Source: Erythroxylum novogranatense (taxonomy: Eukaryota; Streptophyta; Magnoliopsida; Malpighiales; Erythroxylaceae). From it: a stretch of DNA of 64,000 nt. The stretch is taken from positions 93,396,818 through 93,460,817 of the forward strand of contig CM057227.1 of NCBI GenBank assembly GCA_029891385.1. Direction: 5' to 3'. Below, one piece after another: positions 33,665-44,900 of the stretch (the stretch's first letter is position 1; each line of letters opens with the position of its first letter). A program made the position numbers and the translations under genes. Under the pieces are notes generated by a model. The model was not told the DNA's origin. It made no database searches and was given only the letters and a program-made list of their open reading frames with translations.

Positions 33665-36600
33665 TGTTAGATCCCGTTCCCGAGACCCAACTGCTTAAAC
33701 ACTTAATACGTTTTCATTGCTTAAACTGAACATGATCTCTCATAATCACTCTTGAAGCGGAATGGAAAAATCGAAAGCCAAAGCGAATGAAACGAAACAG
33801 ATGTGAAACTAATAGGATCAAATCCAACTGAAATCGAATATCAAATAGGTCGAATTGAATACAGATGGAGGTCGAATACAAATGCGAATTAAACACGTGA
33901 ATCGACAATGAAATGCAGATAGCAGAAAATCGAAACATATGTGACAATTGGTTCGAAACAGCGAAATCGGAATTCAAAACAAATGAAAAGAAACAACTGC
34001 GAAGTAAATAGGATCGACAAATAAATCGATGGAAACTGAAATTACAAATCCCGACATCCGAAGCGTGAACTTAAAAACTTGTCGCGTTAGAAACCCTTAT
34101 GACTAATCCATCCGAAAACGGTGAAAATATTGTTCATTTCTTTCATCATTTAATCCATAATTATCTCATATCAAACCAAAAAGTTTCCTTTTGTGGAAAC
34201 TTATGCTTAAACTCATACTCATGTCAATCAATGCATAAATTCATACACAAATTCACTTATTCATATACCACCATATAAAAATCCGGCAGCATAACGACTG
34301 CACTTAAACAAAACCCAAACCTGCAAATATCAAGACTCACTTCTATAACTTCCAGACAGACACACATACATCATGATCTACCGGACCCTCCGTCCGGGAT
34401 CTCAGCAAACGCAAACCTAAATTCTAAACCACCTTAAGTCATTTTCATATCAATTCTTATTCGTCACATTCCAACTCATATATATAATTTCCATTTACAC
34501 ATATCCAAATTTATGCTTCCATCAAATTCAACCCATTGAATTTATAAATCTTCACAATTTCATGCACCATCATCAAACATGTCATCCATATTTATACATA
34601 TATATCCCAATTTCATTCATAACTCAATACAATTTGTATACAAAACCAATATACACCATCCATAGTCAAAACATTGATTAATTTCCCATAAACCAAAATC
34701 TTATACAATTGCATAATCCAAAATACAATATGAACCAAAACTTACAATGTTCTAGTGGCATTCTAAGCCATAATCCATTTCCACTAATCTTAAACCAAAT
34801 ACACAAAATACAAAACATATACAAATATCGATATCTTGATGTCTTTCATCCAATCTCCTTTCGAATACCGGAGATGGGGATGAAAGGGGGTGAGCTTAAG
34901 CTCGTGGATAACATGTTTATTAAACAAATGATAAGCAAAAGTATTTTCAAACCTTACTTTTCGTTGATCGAAAACATGAAGGGTTTACTTCTCAATAATT
35001 TTCAAATTCAAAACTTTCATAAATCTTTACCAACGATCTTGCAAAACTCTCATAGTTGAAAATCCAAGTTCTCATTTTGTCAAACTTTCAAACCATTGTA
35101 CACATGAAATGCATTACATATACGTGCAGTACATTCTAAACAAAGTAAAACATATAACACATCAATTGGTTTGGGTTGGTCCATAAAACAGGACGTACTG
35201 CACATTTCCGCAGAGCGGTCCTGTGCAGCCGTGAAACACATGGGGAGTCCGACGGAGCTCCTATGCCACTAGCGGGCAGCCGAGAGAAGGCTTTAAAGCG
35301 AGACCAGTGCACTGAATCCACATGAGGGACCTAACCAAAGCCATGTAACACGTATTCATGCTTGAAAATTTCATATTGCCCGAATGCACATTTCAGAAAT
35401 TCAACTTTTCATATATTGTCGTATTCAACACATTTACACTTACAAACTTGTATACATGCATATAACAATTCAAACACAATCTCTAACTATCAATTAATCT
35501 CATAAATAATCACAATTCACATATTGGAAACTCAAACAAATCAAACATAAGAATTCATCAATCATGATCATTTCATCAAATCCTTCAAATACTTTGAAAG
35601 AAGTCAATCGAATCATTTCGTTTTAAAGTCCGAAACAATTTCGGATTCATTTGAAAAACAATAATTTCAATAGTTCATAAATCATTCCGAAAGTCAATTG
35701 ATTCAAATCATTTGAAAACAATAGCATATAAAACCAATATTTACAATTAGCTTATAATTTGAAAAATAAACATATTACCCACCTCTTATCCATGCCATGT
35801 TCTTGTCCAAAGCTTCAATTTGTTCTTTACTTCTCTCTCTCTTCCAACTTAAAATCACCTAAGCCATAATCAACCCAAATCCAATATCATATTCATCATA
35901 AATCTCAAAATTGTTTATATAAACATCAAACCCATACTAAAATCATGATAGCTAAACCCAAAAACTTCAAAATTCTCCAGCTCATACAATTGGGTATAAC
36001 CCTTAATACTTCTCATTCAAAATCAACCATTACTTAAGGCCTAAACATCAAAATTGAGCTTATAACTAACAAACCCACACCTATTTCAAGTAATCTAAAC
36101 CAGAAATTTACTTAAAACTCAAAGATCAACATTTAACTCTTACCTTTTCTTTCCCTATTTTCGACATAGCTTAGCTCCAAATGAAGCTCTCTTCATCCTC
36201 CACATTTTCCCCTTCTTGAACATCTTGAAAATCTTTCTTGAAGACCTTGAAAACATCAGCCCTAGCTCTTCTCTCCTTCTTCTCCACGAAATCACCTTTT
36301 CTTTCTCCTTTTCTCTTTCTTTTCTTCCTCTTCTTTTAACATTTTCGTGACTTGCTTCTAGAACCCATGACCCCTACTCCTTTTAATACATGCCATGTCA
36401 TTAAAATGGGTGTCAAAGACCCAAATGCCCTTCCTCATATGCCTTTAAACTTTACTCCTTAAGTTGTCTTCCAGAAATGCCCTTGAATGTTTCTTCAAGT
36501 TATGCTCACTTTTGGACAAATGTTCTCACATCTAAATGAAGGAATTTGCTAAAACTTCCTTCTAGAGAATTGTTCCTCTATGTCTTAATTTCATAATGAC

Positions 36601-38268
36601 CCAAGAATCATTCAATTCGGAGCACTACATCAAAAGTTATAGCCTAAACATGTCCGACATATCATTTGCTAACACATTTTCTAGCAATTCACTTCCTTTC
36701 ACAAATAGACATCCTCAAAGGCTAAAATGAAGTTTGGTTCCTTCATAACAATTGTAACCCCATGTCTTAACTTTATTATACCTCAAACATCGCTTCAATC
36801 GGATCTCTACAGATCCCAAAATTCGCAAAGTACTGAACTATGTTCAGAAACTTTCCTGACTCACTTTGATTCAGATAATCTTGCTCAATTAAATCTCTAA
36901 AATTCATAAATTTCACATCAAATGAAAATCATTGTCTTAGGAATCCAACGCTTCGAGAACTAAGTCATTCGGATGTCAGACGGAAAAGATATAAGCAAAA
37001 GATTGGACAAGGTCGAATGAGGAAGGAAAAATAGCAAGATCAGAATGAACAAAACATTCTGATTATCATATGATTCAATCAAAAATTTTCAATTCAACTC
37101 CGATTGATACAAATTTTTATGGAGAGAAGGAAACATGTGTTAGGAATTCAATGCTTCAAGAATCGCCTCAATCCGAGGTCGGATGAGTGAGTTATGATCA
37201 AAACAACTCAACAAGTTCAAACCTGAAATCAATTTGAAACTCTTTTGGCGAAAATGCCATAAAGTTTTATACAATTATTCAAATGACTTCGTTCTAGTTC
37301 TATTAGAAAGATAACATCAATATCTACAACTCTTATTAGAGGCCTTGAAGCGAGATTCAGCCTCAAAACTGGTCAAAAATACAAATTTCCCAAGGTGACC
37401 CGTAGCTGTCCGTTAAACGGACATGCATGTCCGTTTAACGGACACATACGGCCAAAATTGATCCGAAACATCCGAGAATGTCCGTTAAACGGACATCCGT
37501 GTCCGCCTAACGGACATGCGCAAGGGAAGGGGTCCTTTTGACCCGTAGCTGTCCGTTAAACGGACATGCAAATTTCTAAAACTTCTTCAACCTTCTTCCA
37601 ATGTTTTTCTCATCCAAACTACAATCACATACACCTATAATCTTCACATATCTACTTATTCAAAAGTCTAAATACTTCATAATAATTCAAGCAACAAACT
37701 CAATTCATGAACTTCTCAAATCTCAACTAAATTGGTTCATCATAATCTCAAATTTCAAACATTCATCATAGCTGTTACTAACATCAATCTCAAATAATAT
37801 CATAACTTGTATCACCTATAACTCTTAACTCCGATCTCGAAAACTCGCATACTTAGTCTCGTTGGAAAGATAAAAGATCACGCTACAACTTCAAAGAAGG
37901 CAACTTTGGCCAAATTTATTTCAATCATTCCTTAATTTCCCTTAAATCAGCATATACGTTTAACATTTATCCTAACTTCACTTTCTTAAATTGCACATCA
38001 TTTATAACAATGCAACTATCATTTGGAAATTTACAAATCTCAACCTCAAATCATATGATTTCCTACACTCCATATCATCTTGTCATTCATAAACTCTTGA
38101 TTTTTCATAGGGTCTTACATAGCTAAACATGATTCATGCTTAAGGTTTCTCAGCCCATCATCATACATAAATCACATTTCCTCATCTATAACTCAAATCA
38201 CATACAAAACACTCATTTACTTTCATTTCCATATTTCTAATTTTCACTTCTAGGTTCGGGGTCCAACA
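33665..38268 (-). mobile_element. Solo LTR of a chromovirus-type Gypsy element
   Basis: On the minus strand it starts TGTTGGACCCCGAACC (38268) and ends GGGATCTAACA (33665), 4604 bases. It is flanked by a perfect 5-base duplication TAACC (33660-33664 and 38269-38273). Segment order matches the LTRs at 50620-60344 in reverse: the 3' CTTCCG-rich end, the region with GAGATGGGGATGAAAG, the GC-rich CAGAGCGGTCCTGTGCAG block at 35205-35225, a purine/pyrimidine-biased tract and a palindrome island. No second LTR or internal region is present, so it arose by LTR-LTR recombination. Confidence 0.87.
37408..37565. repeat. Island of five short palindromes in the solo LTR
   Basis: Five copies of GTCCGTTAAACGGAC or a close variant lie at 37408-37422, 37429-37443, 37480-37494, 37501-37515 and 37551-37565. 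Each is a self-complementary 15-mer. They lie about 700 bases from the LTR start. Confidence 0.9.
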
Positions 38269-39660
38269 TAACCTTTGCTTAAACCTTCCAACTCTTGTAC
38301 TACTTATAGAGGTAACTATACATAATCACTAGTTTGGACACAATTGATTCATAAACACACTCATAAACCAAGTTAGAGGTGATGCAACTGCTCTATTAAG
38401 AGTGACATAACTATACCTAAAAGGTGGGGCTACTATGCTGGTGGATTCTACATCCCATCTCCACACAGAAGCACAATTTCTACAGAAGTGCTTATTTCTG
38501 TACCAAATAGCCCCTCATTATGATGTCCATAAGGAGTTTGATATTTTTATTAACTAAAAACCACTTCTGATCTATCCATGTATATGAAGAAACATGCCTC
38601 TTCATATCTAGTTTGCTTTTCGTCCTCTAAAGTCCCAAAAGTGCCTAAATCACAATGCATACCAACTGTTCGACAACAAGGTTGACTGAGCTAAGATGGT
38701 GCAAGGGCAACATAGGGCTGCTTGTCAATGTTTTCCAAAGCTAGACACTAAACCCCGTGACACCTACTATGCACTTCATTATTATTCATCAATTGACTAA
38801 TTAAATAAACCAGGAATAAAGTAAGGCCCTTTACTATGGAATGGTATAACATTAAACCAAGGAAATAAATTACATATCCCCTCACAACCATGCAGTCTCG
38901 AAGGGGACAGACAGAAATCACAATAAACTTGCAAAAACATACCAAAATGTTCAATGACAACTATCAATTCTATACACCCAGAAAATGCTAATGCTCTACT
39001 AATTTCAAAGATTGTGTTATAGGAACAATATCGGATTGATATATCGATTAGGACTTGTGATACAACTTAAATAAAGATAACCAAAATCTAAAGAATAACT
39101 TCAATATGAAGAGTAAGACAGTGACGTTATGAGATAAATAAATTGGTAAGGAAGAGCATATGTTCAAAAACCTAGAAGAGCATACGTGCAAAAACCCAGA
39201 AGAACATTGAAGAGCATATGTTCAAAAACCCAGAAGAAGAAGAAGAAAAATTCCAAACATAACCCATATTCTAAAAACCAAAACGGTGGGATGAATGTCT
39301 TACCCAGAAGAGAGGAAAGATGGTAGGACGCTGCTTCAACAAAGACGGAGGTTCGTTGGACACGGAACAAAATCAAATCTGGGGAAGAACGAGACGCAAA
39401 CAATGAGCAAATGTATGGAGAATAAAGAGAGATAAAGAATATGTACACCCATATGCGTACATTGAAGGGGGAAGAGAAGCTTCTGCTACTTACCGCCCCT
39501 ATCAGTGGAGATGAAGGTTTCACGAAGGAGGACGCAACTGTTGGCAATGGAGAATGGTTTTTAGGTATTCGACGTTTATGCTGAGGTTATTTTTGACTTT
39601 TCCTTATCTTGTCCGTTGGACAAAAATTTCTGTCCGACATTTTTGAGTTGGACAAAATTT
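38269..39660. other. Right-hand interior of the Harbinger element
   Basis: No gene recognised. A repeat of about 24 bases (AAGAGCATATGTTCAAAAAC) occurs three times at 39148-39235. The stretch precedes the subterminal GGACAGAA-type repeats. Confidence 0.45.
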
Positions 39661-39757
39661 TCTGTCCTTGTCTTTTGAAGACAGGACAGAAATTAGTGAA
39701 GACGGTAAGCAAACATGCCTTAGGACAGAACTTTTATGTCCTCGTCATCCGTCTTCA

Positions 39758-39784
39758 CGTCCGAAGACGGTAACCAAACACAGG
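39758..39784 (-). repeat. Right terminal inverted repeat of the Harbinger element
   Basis: GAAGACGGTAACCAAACAC is the complement of the left end and is followed by TTA (39785-39787). Confidence 0.8.
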
Positions 39785-39787
39785 ATT

Positions 39788-40139
39788 AGATTTTGGAGGA
39801 CGGTAAGTTCCCTTATATCATGGTCATGGAGGACCGTAGTATTCAAAGTCTCCTCGTGATCGTATATCTTCTGAGGTTCCTTTCACGCTATAAATTGTAG
39901 ACACAAACACCGAGAGCAATAATATGTATCGGCTGATTATTATGTGTGTAAGAGTTCAGGTGGGAAATGCGATGTAGGATGTCCGGAAACGAGTGCACAT
40001 AGTTTCACCATAGGCAGCTCGTAGTGATGTGGACCCAAATATCTTTGTTGAGAATTTCCTTGTACACCGAGCATGTTGGGCAAGATTTATCGACTTCTAA
40101 GAAAGGCAGTCGATCCTAAGTATTTAGCCTATTTTGGAC
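39788..40139. other. Spacer between Harbinger element and old Athila relic
   Basis: No gene is recognised. The first bases include a donor-like GACGGTAAGTTCC. Confidence 0.4.
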
Positions 40140-41822
40140 TGCCAACCAAAGAATAAAGGTGATAGATTTTTGTTTGATGCTTAATTTCTGTTTTTATATT
40201 ATATTTGAGTGTTAGGAATTTTTTGAAAAAATGGAGCAAAAAGATAGCAATTTGGAAAAAGGGTCAATGCTTCAACATATGGACAAGCAGCTGGGAGGGA
40301 AATTGTGTAATAATTTGGGATAAATATTATGCTAAATTGATGTTTTTATATTATATTTGAGTGTCAGGAGTTTTTTTTTGTAAAAAATGGCATAAAAAGA
40401 TAGCAATTTGGAAGAATGGTCCATGCTTCAACATATGGACAATTTGGAAGAATGGTTATTGCTTCAACATATGGACAAGTTGTTGGAGAGGATGAGACAA
40501 AAAGGCAGCACCATATGCACAAAACTTAATACACCAACAGCAAATTGAAGACTATGCATGTGTGAAATGTAAGAAAGCAAAAGGAGGGTTCAATGTTGGT
40601 TTTGAAAGAAAGAAAAACACAGTGTAGCCAACCAAAGAAAAGGAGGGTTCGATCTTGGTTAAAAAAAAAAAGAAAAACGTAGCACAACCAACAAAACAAA
40701 GGAGAGGGTTCAATGTTTTGAAAAGAAAGAAATGTAGAGTAACGTAGCTAACGAGTAAAAGGAGAGACGACCCAGCATTTTGCAAAAATTTTAAAAGGTC
40801 GCAGCTCCTCATGCGGTACAAACGAGATAACCTCCATTGAAAAGGAATGTAGCATCCACTAAAGAACAACGCAACCATGCAAAGGACAAGAGAGAGCACG
40901 CTGTTCGGATGGGAACCTACACCAAGCTTTGAAGATTCCACCTCCAAATCACAAATTTACTGTAGAAATTTTGCAGCATTTTAGAGTCGTGTTCTTCATT
41001 TCTATTTGATTCCTTCATGAATTTGTCTAGGGTTTATACTTTTGGATTTCTTGGCATGATGATTTGTAACTAGAACCTTAATTTCTCTTAGGAATTTGAT
41101 ATTTTGATGATGTTTTAATATTGAATTTTGCAGGAATCCATGACTGAATATTCATAGACTTGTTGATTTTCCTTGGGTTTACTTGCTCTTCCTTTGGATC
41201 ATTGGAAGTTTACTTGTGGTTTGCTAGAAGAATAAAGAAAATTTCAACTAGAATTTTCTTGTGAGTTAGGAGACCTAAAAAACTTAGGAGGTGAAAATAG
41301 AAGGTTTGAGTTTAGAACTTAATAAACTCTAGGAAAAACTTAAGTAAGGGATTACTAAGTGATGTCTAGAGTGCATAGATTAATTCACCTTTGGGAGAAG
41401 GAGATTAATTACTCTTAAAATTCACATACAAGGTTAGGAATTTTCATTTGTATAAGATAGCTAAATCAATATTAAGGTTGTCAAAAATTATTATTCCCTA
41501 GCAGAAAGTTATTTCCCATTAAAGTTAATCCTTTTAATTAGTCAATTGCTGCCCTCTCTTCTTAATTAGTTATTGCATAGATATGTCACATTTATAGTTA
41601 TTTTGGTTGCATTGAATTGGGTAATTGCTCAGAAATTCATTTAAGTTTTTAATAATTCTTTACATTGTTTTTAATTTCCAAAAATTTCACCCAACTCGAC
41701 TCCAAACACTGTTAAGTATTATAGATTTGAACTTTCTCATAATCTTTGTGGACAGGACTCAGTTTTTACCAATTTATTACTCACTTTGACAACCATGCCC
41801 TTGTGATTTATAAACAAGTTTT
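40140..41822 (+). repeat. Probable degenerate 5' LTR of the old Athila-like element
   Basis: Lies immediately upstream of a decayed Athila-type primer site. Contains a diverged tandem duplication of about 170 bases (about 40165-40330 and 40340-40500, sharing ATGCTTCAACATATGGACAA) and further imperfect repeats around GGAGGGTTCAATGTTGGTT at 40580-40720. The left boundary is a guess. Confidence 0.45.
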
Positions 41823-41840
41823 TGATGTCGTTGCTGAGGA
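41823..41840 (+). promoter_or_regulatory. Decayed primer binding site, tRNA-Asp type
   Basis: TGATGTCGTTGCTGAGGA aligns to the Athila site TGGCGCCGTTGCCGGGGA with five differences, all C-to-T or G-to-A. Confidence 0.7.
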
Positions 41841-41977
41841 TTAATGTTTGAATTTTTGTTTCTATAACTAGTTTGATATTTACTTGTTGGTTTTCTTTTT
41901 ATCCATAGACTAACTTATTTGTTTCTTCTTCTTTTTGCATTCTCATTTTCTTTCGTAGCTTGTGTGTAAGAGGTTGT

Positions 41978-44900
41978 ATGCCCTGAACCACAAGAGGGAA
42001 AGAAAGACATTTTGTAGCACCCCCTTACCATAGGGTATACACCAGGACGCTCGTAGATCATTCCGATGCATATTCTACGATAAGGGTGAACTACGAACAA
42101 TCACTACAACACTTCACATGGCATCATAATAAGCATCAGTATAAAAATCAGAAACTTTTGAAACCAAAATTTGCTTTTACTTTCATTTCATAGAATCCAT
42201 AAAGTACATATCTGTCATTGTTTACTGTCTGTACATCACTCCAAAGGAAATCTAATACAAAAGCCTAACTAGGTCATCCCCCTCAAAAATCCCAGCCGAC
42301 CGACCAGTGAGCCATGACTTCTCTTGCCAACGCGATCTACACAGAAGGAAAAGTCCCTCTGAAGCTAGGAGTCTACTCTCTCGGTCCTGAAAAATAATTT
42401 GCAATTTTGGTTGAGTTTGTGAACTCAGTGAGGAACCATCATCGATGGTTCACCCAATTCATGCATTAATCAAATAGATTATAGTTATAACATAATAACC
42501 CATTCAGATGTACCACATGATTATTTACATGAACACAAAGCGTTTGGCTTTTCAGTCAATCAAAGTCATTCAATCAAATGCATATGTAATGTGTATGTGA
42601 CCCTTTTTTCAGTTTATTACGTTGTTGTGACTGAGCGCCTAAACTGTCCCAACAAGGGCGCATTAATCGGTGAGCCTGAGGCTCTGAATCACTGTGGGCT
42701 CGAGGCCCAAATACGTTGAGCTTAAAGCTCTCGGTGGCTGCTTCGGTCACAACTGTCAATTACTGATCATACATTTATGCATGGAATGCATATGTCGAAA
42801 TAAAGCAAAGCCAACATCATAATAGATCCCAAATTAACACAATCAACACATAGTTCACACTCAATCACATTAAAATCACAATCACAAGTAGAGCACTCCT
42901 ATGTCATAATCTCCCAATATATCGGACACCTTCGGTCCGGAATTCAGGCATAAACAAACGCACAAGCCCACCATTATTCTCCACAGTTTTATAAATGCAA
43001 AATTATAAACAATTAATAATTGAGAAACCATCTAGGTTACTCACCAAATAGCTTTCGAGCTAATGCCGGAAAGTCTCGTCAACGTCCGTGGGATGACATT
43101 CCAACTGTGCCTCTATAACATTCAAAATATTCACATGTTACCAAATGCACAATTAGAAATATTAAATAATGCACAAGTAGCAATTTAGATGTGTACAATG
43201 CATGTTCGTGACATTCCTAGTACCATTCTATAATTCACATCACAAAATATTTCCTTATGTCTTAGGAACCCATAGATACCATAATTACTCAATTTAGACC
43301 TCTATAGGTCCGGATATTGCCAAAATTTAATCAATTCTCTCACTTGGATTTAATCCCTAAATTTTAATTAAATCCCACAAGTCCACAAGTTCACATGGAG
43401 AGGTAAATAATTGTCTTATGAATCCGACACCTCAATAACCAGGTCAATCGGAGGTCGGATGACGAAGATATAAGCAAAAGAAGCGACAAAACAAAAGATA
43501 AGAGAGTTTGCACTTATTTCCCTCTCTTCCACCATCTGAATTTCTAACATGCATAACTCTTTACACACTTATCAAAAAATTACAAACAAGATCTCATTGG
43601 AAAAGTAATAAAAACCCTATAAGTTCCTTCTAAGACACTTGAACCAATTTCACCCCTAAGGGTGTCAAAAATTCAATCAAAGTTACTACCTAGTCATAAG
43701 GTCCCAAAACAGAACAACATTTTTCCAAAGAGCATAACTTCTCATTCCCTTTACCAAAAATTCCAAGTTTTATGACAAAAGAAAGATCAAAACATGATAT
43801 ACAACTTTCATGAACAATTTGGAAGCAAAATCACACTCTAAACATGTTGGGATCCGATCCGAAGGCCAGATCCCAACCGGAAAGCGAAAACGGAAGTTGG
43901 CCGAAACCAAAGTGAAATCCTATCGGATAATCGAATCCAAAGGTGAATTGAATAGTAAAATGTAAACGGATCGAAACAGATCAAATCAAAAAGCGAATAC
44001 AAAGTACCCGAAATGAAAGAACGGAAATCATACATCGAAACAATCGAAAGGAAAAACGAGAACGAACGAACATGAATCGAATCAAAGCAAAGAAATGAAA
44101 CATAAGGCGAAATCAAATCGGATACGAATCGAATTATCAAATCAGAAAACGGATCAAAAACGGATCGAAGCAAACAAACGCTTAAACGAAGTAAAACAAA
44201 TTTCGACATCCGAAACGTGTACTTTCGAAAACTTATCGCGTTGGAAACCTTAGGACATTCTAAAAACCCGTATAATTTTTTTTCTTTTCTTTTCTTTCTT
44301 ACTCATTCCTTTCATCATTTAATCCATCGTATACAATTCGAAACTTAACTTTCCTCAATCAAAACTCAAATTATCACAATCTTCTTACTGATGCTAGTAA
44401 CTCAATAACAACATAACGAAACTTATTCTTATCCGTATTCTTATTTCGTACCATAATAAGCTCACATTCATGTCAATAAACACATAAATTCATACATCAC
44501 ATACACTTATCCATATACTACCCGACAAAAATCGAGCAGCATAACGGTTGCTTTTCGTAAAACCCAAAACCTGTAAGGGTTTAAAAACACTTCTATAATC
44601 CCAGACAAAACTCAGAATCATCAGACTCTCCCGTCCAGAATCCAAACACCAGTAAACGCAAAACCTATACCTAACATTTCCATAATTCTCAATTCAATAT
44701 ACCAGCCTCATAATTCAATCTAATTCCCAAATCAATCATAAATATATATTCCAAAATCATACACAATTTTATATACAAATTCCAAAATCATTTTCAATTA
44801 CAGATCTCAAATCCGTACAAAATTTCCTCATTCATATTCCTCAACTCAATTATACACAAATTCATAACTCTCATACATTCTGAAATGACTGATCGTCATA

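Larger units (their letters stand above)
25682..39784 (-). mobile_element. PIF/Harbinger DNA transposon, about 14.1 kb with nested insertion
   Basis: The ends share a terminal inverted repeat (TGTTTGGTTACCGTCTTC at 25688; its complement near 39758-39775), flanked on both sides by TTA (25679-25681 and 39785-39787), the usual Harbinger target duplication. Subterminal GGACAGAA and CGTCTTC motifs recur near both ends (25720-25860 and 39600-39760). The minus strand encodes a DDE transposase, a SANT/MYB-like protein and a third frame with a hybrid-binding domain. A solo LTR of 4.6 kb (33665-38268) is inserted, so the original length was about 9.5 kb. Every frame carries at least one stop, so the copy is probably no longer autonomous. 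Confidence 0.85.

Noticed and set aside
39164..39547. Minus-strand frame near the right end of the Harbinger element
   Set aside because: Hydrophobic/aromatic-rich translation of a region containing 24-base repeats, with no recognised domain. At most it is 5' untranslated sequence.
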